A stretch of 64,000 nucleotides of DNA, taken from PALSA-188 sp963720075. Its GTDB lineage: Bacteria > Acidobacteriota > Terriglobia > Terriglobales > Acidobacteriaceae. Positions within the stretch are counted from its first letter, which is position 1. Each line of letters opens with the position of its first letter. A program made the translations under genes and the position numbers. The DNA lies in assembly GCA_963720075.1 (NCBI GenBank), contig CAVREG010000016.1:372001-436000 (forward strand). The letters are read 5' to 3'. Below are positions 25,941 to 35,103 of this stretch, piece after piece. Under the pieces are notes generated by a model. It had not been told where the DNA came from and searched no databases. It saw only the letters and a list, made by a program, of their open reading frames with translations.

Positions 25941-27212
25941 TCAAGCTTTCCAAGTTGAGGGTATCTTTATGAGCCTTGCCGCTATTCGGTACATTCTCAC
26001 CATGTAATAAAAAGGAAAAAGCCACGGCGGCAGCGACACCACAGACCATTCGCCCAACCCCGGCGTAGCCAACAGTCGCCATAAGAACCTGACCCGGTCT
26101 CGCCAGCGTTCCCTGAGGCTAAGCATGAGGCAAAAATAAGAAACTGCTTCGGTGTCAACCTGCTGGCTCTGCCGGATAATAGACAAAATTCTCGGGGTTA
26201 GAGGGCCGATGCCGGCTTCGGCTTTTACTCGCTGAGGGATTGCAAGCGGTAGCGGATTTCCCATCAGGCTGTAAGCGAGAGCGAAATTCACGTCAAGTAT
26301 GCGGCGAATTCCCAACTGAGCGGCTCGTGCGTACGCACTGTCCCAGTCAATTCGCTGCGATTGCACAAGTTGGGCGATATCCCATAACAGTGACAATTCC
26401 GACCATGCATGTTTAGCGGCATGGACGCACAACACTAGCAGCAAGTCCTCTGAGCACAGGGTACGCATCGGGTGGCCGGCGACTTCAATCGTTATCGCCC
26501 GATCAAAGAATCCAGCGACATCGAAATCAACCGAGTAAAAGCGTGGGAGTATCCGCCATTTCAGTTCCAGGACATTCGCGGCGTCCGGTAGATCGAAAGC
26601 ATATTCATATCCGGACTGAATATAACTTTCGCCCTGAGGACCTGCCAGCGGGCATTGCGGAATGTATTCCAACTCAGCCAGCGCGGATTTAGCATTTTGC
26701 ACATCTGAGCGATGGACTAGTAAATCGAGGTCGGCAAATTGACGCGCTGTAACGCCTCCACCGAGAATTTGGGCTAGGACTGGTCCCTTGTAGGCGAGCA
26801 CAGGAATTCGGCATGATTCAAAATGCTTCAACACTCGAAGTAGATCGCGCGTAAGGCGGAGGGTTTGGCGAACATTGGCCTGGTAACGTTTGTGTAGTTG
26901 CGCTAAGACATTTTTTGGAACAGGGCCGGTAGCATGGCGAAGAGCACTGTAAACCTGGGGAATCAGGCGATGATGTTCTCTAATTTGCAAAAACTTTTGC
27001 CAGTCCAAATCGTCGCGAACGAAATTGAAAATGTCGTTGGCTGGCAATCCGCGATCAGATACGGCGCACGCAAGAAGAAGATCAAGCTCTGGACCTAACC
27101 GTTCGGGATGCCGCTTTGTGGTTAACCGCGATAAGGAAGCAGCAGGATTCAAACACAATATATCTTGAGCCGACGGGTCAATCGCAGGCGCGCCGACCTC
27201 AATTTCCATCAT
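25941..27212 (-). CDS. Nucleotidyltransferase-fold protein (PF14907-like)
   Basis: 423 residues. The N-terminal 60 residues are poorly conserved; the core then shows the family signature: VLAYKGPVLAQILGGG near residue 155 and RQFADLDLLV near 172, the paired aspartates of the nucleotidyltransferase fold, followed by ELKWRILPRFY and LCSEDLLLVLCVHAAKHAW. Family members are found beside capsule, lasso-peptide and PQQ-like loci and their substrates are mostly unknown. Its start overlaps the stop of the aminotransferase gene by four bases, so the two are coupled. Confidence 0.7.
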   Translation of the reverse strand: MMEIEVGAPAIDPSAQDILCLNPAASLSRLTTKRHPERLGPELDLLLACAVSDRGLPANDIFNFVRDDLDWQKFLQIREHHRLIPQVYSALRHATGPVPKNVLAQLHKRYQANVRQTLRLTRDLLRVLKHFESCRIPVLAYKGPVLAQILGGGVTARQFADLDLLVHRSDVQNAKSALAELEYIPQCPLAGPQGESYIQSGYEYAFDLPDAANVLELKWRILPRFYSVDFDVAGFFDRAITIEVAGHPMRTLCSEDLLLVLCVHAAKHAWSELSLLWDIAQLVQSQRIDWDSAYARAAQLGIRRILDVNFALAYSLMGNPLPLAIPQRVKAEAGIGPLTPRILSIIRQSQQVDTEAVSYFCLMLSLRERWRDRVRFLWRLLATPGLGEWSVVSLPPWLFPFYYMVRMYRIAARLIKIPSTWKA

Positions 27213-28417
27213 TGATAGCGTTCTCGCATCAACTCAGCTATCGCCTCGTATGCTTTCGCCAGGGTTTTTTCGTCGGGCAGGAACACGATTCGAAAATGTT
27301 TTGTGCCGGGCTTTTGGCCGAAGCCGGAACCGTGCACGACCATGACATGTTTCTTTCGAATTAACTCTTTGACAAATGTTTCGTCGTCTTCCGGAATTTC
27401 TAAGCGCGGGAAAGCATAGAAAGCGCCGCGTGGAGCGACACAACTGATGCCGGGGATGGCGTTGCAGGATTTCACCGTCAGATCGCGTCTTGCTCGAAGC
27501 TTGTCGCAGACTTCGATCAAGTGCTCCTGCGACCCATTTAAGGCAACACTGATCGCATATTGTTCGGGATGGTTAGCAGAGAGCCGGGCACGTAACAGCC
27601 GGTGGACGCCCTCGATATATGGCTTTACGGCGGCTGCATTGCCGCTGACAATTCCCCATCCAATACGCCAACCGGGGACGAGATAATTTTTGGATAACCC
27701 GCCGAACGTGATCACCGGAACATCGGGAGCGAGGGCGGCCATGGAGATGTGCTCGTCATCATCGAGCATCAGCTTGTCGTAAATCTCATCTGAAAAAATG
27801 ACTAGGTTATGCCGTCGAGCGAGCTCTGCGATTTGCTCCAGCATTTTTCGCGAACATACCGATCCAGTGGGATTGTTCGGATTGATAATGACGATTCCGC
27901 GGGTGCGCGAGGTGATCTTGCGCTTGATGTCGTCGAGCTCAGGCTGCCAGGCATCTTCCTCGTTGAGAAAGTATGTGTTCAGGCCGATCTCCAACTTGCA
28001 TAGGACGGCCGAGTAGAGCGGATAATCTGGGCAGGGCGTCAGTATGTCTTCGCCCGGATTCAGCAAGGCGGTGAGGCAGACATCCACGGCTTCGCTCGCA
28101 CCGGAGGTTACGAAAACGTCCTGCACGGTGGTCATTCCTTTCCGCGCTGCTTCGCCGCGAATGGCTTCCAACGCTGAGGGAATTCCGGGCGATGGTGCGT
28201 ATCCGTTTTTGCCGTCGCGCATGGCTTTATAGGCTGCCTCAATAACGTGCGCCGGAGTCTCGAAGTCGAAGTTGAGGGGGTCGCCTACGTTCAGCGGCAG
28301 GACTTTGTGCCCCTGCTTGGTGACTTCGTCGGCAACGCAAGCCAAGTCGCGGATGGCGTAACGGACATTGTCTAGCCGTGTAGCGGCTAAAATCTCATGG
28401 GATTGGGTGATGGGCAT
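27209..28417 (-). CDS. Class I/II PLP aminotransferase, alanine-aminotransferase type
   Basis: 402 residues. Motifs in order: GDPLNFDFETP near residue 45, VTSGASEAVDV near 104, INPNNPTGSV near 178, the SDEIYDKL aspartate and the PLP-binding lysine in FGGLSKNYLVPGWRIGWG near 245. The closest type is AlaA-like, which makes alanine from pyruvate and glutamate, though aspartate or valine-pyruvate aminotransferases are related. It is translationally coupled to the nucleotidyltransferase gene downstream. Confidence 0.85.
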   Translation of the reverse strand: MPITQSHEILAATRLDNVRYAIRDLACVADEVTKQGHKVLPLNVGDPLNFDFETPAHVIEAAYKAMRDGKNGYAPSPGIPSALEAIRGEAARKGMTTVQDVFVTSGASEAVDVCLTALLNPGEDILTPCPDYPLYSAVLCKLEIGLNTYFLNEEDAWQPELDDIKRKITSRTRGIVIINPNNPTGSVCSRKMLEQIAELARRHNLVIFSDEIYDKLMLDDDEHISMAALAPDVPVITFGGLSKNYLVPGWRIGWGIVSGNAAAVKPYIEGVHRLLRARLSANHPEQYAISVALNGSQEHLIEVCDKLRARRDLTVKSCNAIPGISCVAPRGAFYAFPRLEIPEDDETFVKELIRKKHVMVVHGSGFGQKPGTKHFRIVFLPDEKTLAKAYEAIAELMRERYQ

Positions 28418-28440
28418 AGGACCTCTCTATCCTAGCATCT

Positions 28441-28485
28441 GAAAAGTAGGTTCCTCGCGGGATGAATCACGCTCGAAATGACAAC
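28441..28485. repeat. Possible single arm of a dispersed intergenic repeat
   Basis: The segment TTCCTCGCGGGATG...CTCGAAATGAC resembles the arms of the inverted repeat at 36150-36280 (TTCCTCGCC...TTCGGAATGAC). It lies between the aminotransferase and aldehyde dehydrogenase genes. Similarity is by eye only. Confidence 0.35.
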
Positions 28486-28492
28486 CATAATC

Positions 28493-30031
28493 TTATTCTC
28501 CACGATCAATCTGCGCCCTTTGTAAGCGATCGGAATAGTCCACGTATACGGCTTTCCATTCAGTATAAAAATCAATCGCGCCGATTCCGCCTTCGCGATG
28601 GCCATTGCCTGTGGCTTTCACGCCACCGAAGGGAAGATGGACTTCCGCGCCGATCGTCGGGGCATTGATGTATGTGATGCCCGCGTATAGGTCGCGCATG
28701 GCGACGAAAGCCTTATTCACGTCTTTGGTGTAGATCGAGGACGAAAGGCCATAGTCGATATTATTAGCTATGTGGATGGCGTCTTCGAGGTCTCCACAGG
28801 GAATGATCGAGACAACGGGACCGAAAATTTCTTCTTGAGCGATGCGCATTTTAGGATCTACATCCACGAAGACTGTCGGCTCGACGAACCATCCATATTG
28901 AAAGTCGCCTTGCGTCAGGCGATTTCCGCCGCATCTGATTTTTGCACCTTCGTCCTTGCCGATTTCGATGTAGTTGAGGTCGCGGTTCATTTGAGCCTCG
29001 TTGATTGCGGGACCCATTTCGCTGGTTTCGTCGAGGCCGTTCCCAACTTTTAATTTCTTAGCGCTTTCGACGTAGCGGTCAATGAAGTCTCGGTAAACGC
29101 CTTTTTGCACGATGATGCGGCTGGTCGCGGTGCAGCGCTGGCCTGTCGTTCCGAAGCCTCCCCATAATCCGCCTTCGATGGCGAGATCTAAGTTGGCATC
29201 ATCGAGCACGATCATGGGATTTTTCCCGCCGAGTTCGAGGGAACAGTGTTTGAAAGTTTGGGCCGCAGCGGTGCCAACGGTGCGTCCCACGGCAGAAGAG
29301 CCGGTAAACGAAATCGCGCGAACTTCTGGATTGTCCAACAGGGGCGCGCCGGCTTCGGGACCGAATCCAGTGACGACGTTGACCACGCCTTTCGGAAGTC
29401 CCGCATCCATAAGCGCGCGTACCAGATTGAACGTCGATAGCGGAGTATCCTGCGCGGGCTTGATCACGCAAGTGTTGCCGCAAACCAACGCGGGCAGCAG
29501 CTTCCACGAGGGAATCGCCATGGGAAAATTCCACGGCGCGATCATTCCGCAAACGCCGAGCGGTTGGCGAATGGCCATGGCGAATTTGTTGGGCAACTCG
29601 GAAGGAGTGGTGGGGCCGAACATGCGTCGTCCCTCGCCGGCCATGTAATAGGCGGTATCCACGGCCTCCTGCACGTCGCCGCGAGTTTCTTTCAGCACCT
29701 TGCCCATCTCGCGAGTCATATCGCGTGCGAATTCTTCCTTGCGCTCCAACAGAATTTCGGCGGCGCGGTAGATGATTTCCGCGCGGCGTGGGGCCGGAAC
29801 TAATCGCCACTTCGTGAATGCGTTTTTCGCGACTTCGACGGCGGCGTCGGTATCTGATTTCCCCGACTTCTGGAAGATGCCCACTAAGTCGCGGTTGTCA
29901 GCGGGATTGCGGTTCTCGAAAGTTTCCCCGGTTGCGGATTCGACCCACTCCCCATCAATAAAATTCCGATAAATCTTCGGGCGGGATGCCGTTCCAGCAA
30001 TTACCGGTGCGGTCAACGTATCTACTGCCAT
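28493..30031 (-). CDS. NAD(P)-dependent aldehyde dehydrogenase
   Basis: 512 residues, full-length family size. Motifs: PWNFPMAIPSWK near residue 165, SFTGSSAVGR near 245, the general base in LELGGKNPMIV near 268 and the catalytic cysteine in GTTGQRCTATSR near 302, plus EEIFGPVVSI. It oxidises an aldehyde to an acid through a thiohemiacetal. The sequence is of the semialdehyde dehydrogenase type (ketoglutarate semialdehyde or similar); substrate is inferred only. It is not clearly in an operon, being 76 bases from the aminotransferase start on the same strand and upstream of it. Confidence 0.88.
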   Translation of the reverse strand: MAVDTLTAPVIAGTASRPKIYRNFIDGEWVESATGETFENRNPADNRDLVGIFQKSGKSDTDAAVEVAKNAFTKWRLVPAPRRAEIIYRAAEILLERKEEFARDMTREMGKVLKETRGDVQEAVDTAYYMAGEGRRMFGPTTPSELPNKFAMAIRQPLGVCGMIAPWNFPMAIPSWKLLPALVCGNTCVIKPAQDTPLSTFNLVRALMDAGLPKGVVNVVTGFGPEAGAPLLDNPEVRAISFTGSSAVGRTVGTAAAQTFKHCSLELGGKNPMIVLDDANLDLAIEGGLWGGFGTTGQRCTATSRIIVQKGVYRDFIDRYVESAKKLKVGNGLDETSEMGPAINEAQMNRDLNYIEIGKDEGAKIRCGGNRLTQGDFQYGWFVEPTVFVDVDPKMRIAQEEIFGPVVSIIPCGDLEDAIHIANNIDYGLSSSIYTKDVNKAFVAMRDLYAGITYINAPTIGAEVHLPFGGVKATGNGHREGGIGAIDFYTEWKAVYVDYSDRLQRAQIDRGE

Positions 30032-30160
30032 AGTCTTCTCCTAAAAATTGCTGATGTGTACATGCTACAGGCGAGAGGTAAGCAGCGGCAAGGTGGATGG
30101 CACGCGATGACGGCGATCGAGCGAGTCGCTTTGGCTAATGCCTCTCTTGGAAATTCGGCC

Positions 30161-30206
30161 TTGATAAAAGTCCACTACCTTAGTAGACTTAGTAGGGTTT
30201 GGTAGT
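30161..30206 (+). promoter_or_regulatory. Promoter with an overlapping Rrf2-type operator candidate
   Basis: TTGATA (30161-30166), 17 bases and TAGACT (30184-30189) form a reasonable sigma70 promoter. Over its -10 box lies an inverted repeat ACTACC (30174-30179) / GGTAGT (30201-30206) with two direct copies of TTAGTAG between. A dyad over the -10 of an Rrf2-type gene, 14 bases before the start codon, suggests autorepression. Confidence 0.5.
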
Positions 30207-30220
30207 AAGAAAAGAACTCC

Positions 30221-30637
30221 ATGAGAATTTCACACAGAGGACTTTATGCGCTGCAGGCACTGACAATGCTGGCACAGCGGCATCCCAACGGCTTTGTCAA
30301 GATTCGTGACATTGCCGCCGAAGAAGACCTTCCCGAGAAGTTTCTGGAAGCGATTCTCCTGGAACTCAAGCGAGCACGAATCGTGATCAGCCAGCGCGGC
30401 GCAAATGGCGGCTATCAATTGAAGCGATCGCCCCACAAAATCTTTCTAGGAGAAATCATTCGCAGAATTGACGGCCCTCTTGCTCCCTTCGAAGATGCCG
30501 AGTCCCTTCGCCGTCGTATACGCACCGATCCCAAGCACCGGCCTCTTTTTCGCGTTCTCTCGGCAGTTCGGAATGCTATTGCTGGCATCCTTGACCACAC
30601 GTCTCTTTCCGACCTCTGTTGTCGTGACCCCAATTAA
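30221..30637 (+). CDS. Rrf2-family transcriptional regulator lacking the Fe-S cysteines
   Basis: 138 residues. The winged helix-turn-helix runs over 1-75: MRISHRGLYALQAL, IRDIAAEEDLPEKFLEAIL as recognition region, and ISQRGANGGYQL as the wing. Iron-sulphur members such as IscR have three cysteines near positions 90-105; here that stretch (PFEDAESLRRRIRTDPKH) has none, and the only cysteines are the pair at 133-134. It therefore resembles cluster-free types such as CymR. A porin gene follows on the same strand 165 bases downstream and may be a target. Confidence 0.82.
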   Translation: MRISHRGLYALQALTMLAQRHPNGFVKIRDIAAEEDLPEKFLEAILLELKRARIVISQRGANGGYQLKRSPHKIFLGEIIRRIDGPLAPFEDAESLRRRIRTDPKHRPLFRVLSAVRNAIAGILDHTSLSDLCCRDPN

Positions 30638-30802
30638 TCCCGCGCTGCTGGAACGTAAACACAAGCAGCGGAAAGCGTCGGCTTCGATCAACGTCATGCG
30701 ACACCTGGAAAATATGGCACATCATCGGCAGGGGCGAAATGACGACTGCTAAAGCGACGACGCCGCTTTGGAAGCAGGAAAACCGGATATCAGGAGAGTT
30801 CA

Positions 30803-32596
30803 ATGCCAACAAATTTAGGGCCGAAATCGAAAGCATTTGCAGCTGCACTGCTTCTCAGCATAGGAATCCCTGGATCCGCGACGATTACCGTCGCCCAAGC
30901 CGGAGCAGGTTCCTCTGCCAACGCTCCCGGGGCTGGCATTGCAATTCCGTCAGAGCCAGCTGAAAACGCAAACGGAGCCGATCTCGGTTCAGTTGTCGCC
31001 GAGCTGAATAAGTTGAAGGGCGCGGTGGAAGAGCAAACCAGGCAGTTCAACGAGCACACCCGACAACTTGAAGCGGAGCAGGTTGCACTTCGCAGCGAGT
31101 TAGAGGCGATCGCGAAACTCGAAGAAAAGCTCGGCGTCGCGCAGAGTGAGGTCGCAGTACCTCCATCTGTCATCTCCTCGGAGGCTGGTACCGTTTCTGC
31201 CCTTACTCAGCCGGATTTGCAATCCCAGTCCGCGATCAACATCGTCGCACCCGAAAATCCTCTCGCCATCAAAATCGGACGTGCTGAGTTCACACCTGGC
31301 GGTTTCGTGGATCTCACAGGTATCTTTCGGAGCGCGGATGTTGGCAGCGGACTAGGCACGAATTTCACAATTCTGCCTTATAGCAACGCCCTCCCGCTCG
31401 GACGCTTGTCGGAGTTTCGCCTTACAGGACAGGACTCCCGTCTTTCATTAAAAGTGGAAGCGGCAGCAAAATCGACCACAGTAACCGGCTATATAGAGAG
31501 CGATTTCAATGGTTTTGAGCCGGCCAATTCGAACATTAGCACCAAGAGCGATAGCTTTCGGCTGCGCCTGGCTTTTGTCCAGTTAAGACGCGGAAAATGG
31601 GAACTTGTCACGGGCCAAACATGGTCATTGCTTACGCCGATGCGCGTTGGAATTTCCCCGTTTCCCGAAAATGTTTTCACAGCGCTCCGCTTGGACACGA
31701 GTTACTTAGCGGGACTGGTGTATGGGCGGCAACCCGGAATTCGGCTTGTCTACCACCCCACACGCTGGTGGGCCCTCGGCGTTGCGCTGGAAAATTCGCA
31801 GCAATTTGTGCCAAGTTCTGTAGTATTCCCAACAGACGGGACTACAAATTTCTTTTCCACTCAGTTTGATAATGGCAGCAGTAGCACCAGCGCCGCAAGC
31901 TCAGCCGTAAACCCTACAGTTCCGAGCCTGCATCCAGACGTAGTTGTGAAAACCGTTTTGGATTGGAAGACTGGGGGAAAGCTATTTCACATCGAGGGCG
32001 GAGGCGTAGCCAGGAGTTTCAAGATCTACAACAATCTGGGCACGCCACCGGGTTCAAACACTATTACCGGGGGTGGGGGAGCAGTAAACGTGAATTTTGA
32101 AGTGCTTAAAAACTTTCACATAATTGGAGACTCTTTTTACGGAGATGGAGTCGGGCGCTACATCGGTGGTCTCGGCCCTGACGTAATCGTAAAGCCGAAC
32201 GGCGAGCTATCCGCCGTTCGCGCCGGTTCTGGCATTAGCGGATTTGAATGGCAGACGACGCCGAAGTTGATTCTTGACGGCTATTACAGCGGCGCTTATT
32301 TCTGGCACAACTACGATCTGACCACAAATGCGTTAGGGACTCCTTGCGGTGCTCCGGCAACCTCGTACTGCGTGGGCTTCGGATTCCCCGGTTCGGCAAA
32401 CACGAACAACCGTGACTACCAAGAGGTCTCACTGGGATTTGTACCCACGATTTGGTCGAGCCCGAACTACGGAAAGCTGCAATTCATTTCGCAGTCCTCC
32501 TATGTGGTCCGCACGCCTTGGTACGTAGTGCCAGGCACCCCGAAAAACGCGCACGTCTTCCTGACTTATGTGAACTTGCGTTACATTATTCCGTAA
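30803..32596 (+). CDS. Outer-membrane porin, DcaP-like with N-terminal coiled coil
   Basis: 597 residues. ATG after AGGAGAG. Signal peptide (about 1-32, cleaved near VAQAG), then a coiled coil (about 70-118, LNKLKGAVEEQTRQF and following) that would trimerise the protein in the periplasm, then a large beta barrel from about 155: GFVDLTGIFRSADVG, SEFRLTGQDSRLSLKVE, TGYIESDFNGF, GKWELVTGQTWSLLTP. The last strand ends TYVNLRYIIP. This matches DcaP-type porins, which pass dicarboxylates or aromatic anions. Rrf2 upstream may control it. Confidence 0.72.
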   Translation: MPTNLGPKSKAFAAALLLSIGIPGSATITVAQAGAGSSANAPGAGIAIPSEPAENANGADLGSVVAELNKLKGAVEEQTRQFNEHTRQLEAEQVALRSELEAIAKLEEKLGVAQSEVAVPPSVISSEAGTVSALTQPDLQSQSAINIVAPENPLAIKIGRAEFTPGGFVDLTGIFRSADVGSGLGTNFTILPYSNALPLGRLSEFRLTGQDSRLSLKVEAAAKSTTVTGYIESDFNGFEPANSNISTKSDSFRLRLAFVQLRRGKWELVTGQTWSLLTPMRVGISPFPENVFTALRLDTSYLAGLVYGRQPGIRLVYHPTRWWALGVALENSQQFVPSSVVFPTDGTTNFFSTQFDNGSSSTSAASSAVNPTVPSLHPDVVVKTVLDWKTGGKLFHIEGGGVARSFKIYNNLGTPPGSNTITGGGGAVNVNFEVLKNFHIIGDSFYGDGVGRYIGGLGPDVIVKPNGELSAVRAGSGISGFEWQTTPKLILDGYYSGAYFWHNYDLTTNALGTPCGAPATSYCVGFGFPGSANTNNRDYQEVSLGFVPTIWSSPNYGKLQFISQSSYVVRTPWYVVPGTPKNAHVFLTYVNLRYIIP

Positions 32597-32844
32597 CTGT
32601 GTCTCGAAAGAAACCAGCAAACCGTTCGCCTGCGTGGTACTTTTGGTGAGGACATGAACCTTCTTCCTGTGTTGGCCTTAATTTGTGAGGCCACAGGCGA
32701 CTTATCCCACACGCTTTTGCAAGTCAAATTTCCTCCCGCACGCTGCCTGGCTAGAGCGTGGCCCAAATTGTCTTTATTCCCAGCTTGGGATAGACTAAAA
32801 GATGTGCTATCCCTCAGTTCGCCTCCATTTTTCGTTGGTTCCTT

Positions 32845-33378
32845 ATGTTAGGCAGCGAGAGTTTTCATATAGGCGACAAGGTCGTCTATCCCAATCATGG
32901 CGTAGGAATTATTGAACAGATCAGCAGCCGCACAATGGGCGCCACGGTGGAGCAGTTTTACCTCCTCAAGATTCAATCCAGCAGCCTTAAAGTGATGGTT
33001 CCATTCCACAATGTTGGGATGGTTGGCCTGCGGAGGGTCATCCGCAACGGCGAAATCCAAAAAATTGTTGACTTCCTGACCGACGGCGAATGTGACAGCA
33101 ATGCGGACTGGAAATACCGCTTCAAAGAAAACTCAGACCGGATGCGCACCGGTTCCTTGCTGGATGTGGCGGCGGTTCTAAAGGGTTTGTTGGTGCTGAA
33201 CCAGGCAAAATCGCTTTCTTTCCGCGAGAAGAAAATGTTGGAGCGGGCCCGCTATTTGCTCGTAAGTGAGATGGCAATGGCGAAGAATTGCGCCGAATCC
33301 GAGATCGAAGAATTACTTTCCAACGCCCTGGCCAAGAGCAAGCTCCGTCTGCCAGACGTTTCCGAATTTCAGGCCTAA
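32845..33378 (+). CDS. carD: CarD/CdnL-family RNA polymerase-binding regulator
   Basis: 177 residues. An N-terminal Tudor-like domain (1-75: FHIGDKVVYPNHGVGIIEQI, YLLKIQSSSLKVMVP) contacts the polymerase beta subunit, and the C-terminal helical domain (85-170, RYRFKENSDRMRTGSLLDVA, LSFREKKMLERARYLLVSEM) touches DNA at the upstream edge of the bubble. CarD stabilises open complexes, notably at rRNA promoters. The ATG at 32845 has no strong ribosome site. It is convergent with the AI-2E transporter gene. Confidence 0.92.
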   Translation: MLGSESFHIGDKVVYPNHGVGIIEQISSRTMGATVEQFYLLKIQSSSLKVMVPFHNVGMVGLRRVIRNGEIQKIVDFLTDGECDSNADWKYRFKENSDRMRTGSLLDVAAVLKGLLVLNQAKSLSFREKKMLERARYLLVSEMAMAKNCAESEIEELLSNALAKSKLRLPDVSEFQA

Positions 33379-33399
33379 GCGGTCCGCCGGCAGCCTTTG

Positions 33400-34476
33400 C
33401 TACTCTCCCAACCACACTCCGTACGGCTTCAGCGAATCAATATGATCGAAAATGATCTTCATTGCGGCAGTTATTGGGATGGCAAGTAGCAATCCGATTG
33501 CACCCCAAAGCCATGCCCATACCAATAGCGACATGGTTACAGCCAAAGGATTTAATTGGAGCCGCTTCCCCAAGATTTTTGGATAAAGCACGTTCAAGGC
33601 GAGGATGTGCAACCCCAGCACGGTCATTACGATGTAGGCGAACTCGGTAGAGTTAATATGCCCAAGCCCAACGAAGATCGGAGGCGCGATGGCAAGCAAG
33701 ACCCCCATGTACGGCACCAGACTCACGAAACCGCTGATAAAGCCGACAAAATAGAAGAATGGGAGATGCAGGAACCAGAAAATTACGGTGCTAATGGCTC
33801 CCATGAATAAGCCAATCAGCAGGTTTCCTACCATGAAACTACGAATCATCGCGGAAATCATGCCGAGGGTTACATAAGCCGTATGCCGGTTGTGCATGGG
33901 GAAAAGCATGACCGTAGCCGACCTCACATGTTCCTGCCAGGTCAGCATAAAGTAAACGAGAAAAGGAACAAATGAGGCAGCAAAAATGGCTTGACTGACG
34001 GAGCCAACGCCACGAGTCAATATATCCGTCCAATCAGTTGCAGGGCGAACGCTTACCACACCCTTCTCGCGTGGATTTAAAACCTCAAGGCTTTCGGCCT
34101 GTCTGCGGAAGCGCATGGCCTCATCGCGGACTCTGGTGGCGTATTTCGGCAGATCCTGTACTAGTGTGGCAGCTTGGTTGTACGACGCATAAATGGTCCC
34201 CACGATTGCAGCTACCAACAGCAAAATAGCAATTGCGGCAGCCAATGCACGAGGTAAGCGAGCACGTGTAAGAGCATCCACAATCGGCGCCAGGATGAAT
34301 GAAAGCAGGACAGCTACGAATATCACGGCGATCACGATCTCGGCGTAGTAACACAAGCCCAAAATGGCGCCTACGCCGATCAAATTCTGAGCCCAATTGC
34401 GTCTCGGGGAGGCAGTCTCCAGCGAAGGCCCTTGCCCCGAACTCCCGGGTTGAATTGCCGCAGTGTCTGTTGCCAT
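33400..34476 (-). CDS. AI-2E/PerM-family membrane transporter
   Basis: 358 residues from the ATG at 34476; a longer frame to 34602 adds 42 residues with no membrane or domain features and would run into the divergent ruvX start. The family layout is visible: two N-terminal helix pairs (LIGVGAILGLCYYAEIVIAV then FILAPIVDALTR), a long soluble stretch, then a helix bundle ending WLWGAIGLLLAIPITAAMKI. Members export autoinducers or act in stress tolerance; substrate unassigned. Confidence 0.8.
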   Translation of the reverse strand: MATDTAAIQPGSSGQGPSLETASPRRNWAQNLIGVGAILGLCYYAEIVIAVIFVAVLLSFILAPIVDALTRARLPRALAAAIAILLLVAAIVGTIYASYNQAATLVQDLPKYATRVRDEAMRFRRQAESLEVLNPREKGVVSVRPATDWTDILTRGVGSVSQAIFAASFVPFLVYFMLTWQEHVRSATVMLFPMHNRHTAYVTLGMISAMIRSFMVGNLLIGLFMGAISTVIFWFLHLPFFYFVGFISGFVSLVPYMGVLLAIAPPIFVGLGHINSTEFAYIVMTVLGLHILALNVLYPKILGKRLQLNPLAVTMSLLVWAWLWGAIGLLLAIPITAAMKIIFDHIDSLKPYGVWLGE

Positions 34477-34529
34477 ATTCGATATCGTAGTGTACTCCGG
34501 CCATATTGCTGCGGACATATAATTACCCG

Positions 34530-35033
34530 GTGACGTTGAACCACGAAGGACAATCCAAAACGGCGCTTCATCCCAGAGTGCTGGGTCTAGATGTCGGTTC
34601 AAAGACCATCGGAATGGCGGTTTCTGATCCTCTGGGTATTACCGCACAGGGGCTGGAAACAATCCGGCGGCAGAATAAGCGGACGGATTATGGACAACTT
34701 AAGGAAGTCATTCTCAAGTATGGCGTGACAGAAATTGTTGTGGGATATCCGCTGCGAATGAGTGGCGCGGAAGGAACGCAAGCGGAAAAGATGCAGGTCT
34801 TCGCCGAAGACTTGCGGAAGCACTTCCGCCTGCCAGTTCATTTGTGTGACGAACGCCTGACATCTGCACAAGCCAACCGCGTGTTAAGAGATTCGGAGAT
34901 GTCAATCAAGCGCCGGGGAGAAGTGGTGGACAGGTTGGCGGCGGTGCTGATCCTGCAAAGCTGGATGGATACGAGAGGTGATGGGAATTCCATCAACGAT
35001 GAGGATAACTATTCAGATTCAAAGGCCCAATAG
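34530..35033 (+). CDS. ruvX: Putative pre-16S rRNA nuclease / Holliday junction resolvase-like YqgF
   Basis: About 168 residues from a GTG at 34530; a TTG at 34506 or 34536 is also possible and no start has a clear ribosome site. The RNase H-like fold shows VLGLDVGSKTIGMAVSD with the first catalytic aspartate, IVVGYPLRMSGAEGTQAEKM near the middle, VHLCDERLTSAQA with the catalytic glutamate, and VDRLAAVLILQSWM with a final aspartate. YqgF processes the 5' end of 16S rRNA. MltG follows 70 bases on. Confidence 0.9.
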   Translation: MTLNHEGQSKTALHPRVLGLDVGSKTIGMAVSDPLGITAQGLETIRRQNKRTDYGQLKEVILKYGVTEIVVGYPLRMSGAEGTQAEKMQVFAEDLRKHFRLPVHLCDERLTSAQANRVLRDSEMSIKRRGEVVDRLAAVLILQSWMDTRGDGNSINDEDNYSDSKAQ

Positions 35034-35103
35034 TGGCCGCCCCCAAGGTGCACCGACCGTCGGATGGCACCTATCGAATGCTTCTCATCTAAAATAGTTC
35101 ATC

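Noticed and set aside
32654..32851. Possible 65-residue plus-strand frame before carD
   Set aside because: It overlaps the carD start out of frame and has no convincing ribosome site.
34477..34602. Longer N-terminus for the AI-2E transporter
   Set aside because: The extra 42 residues have no domain and would overlap the probable start of ruvX on the other strand.
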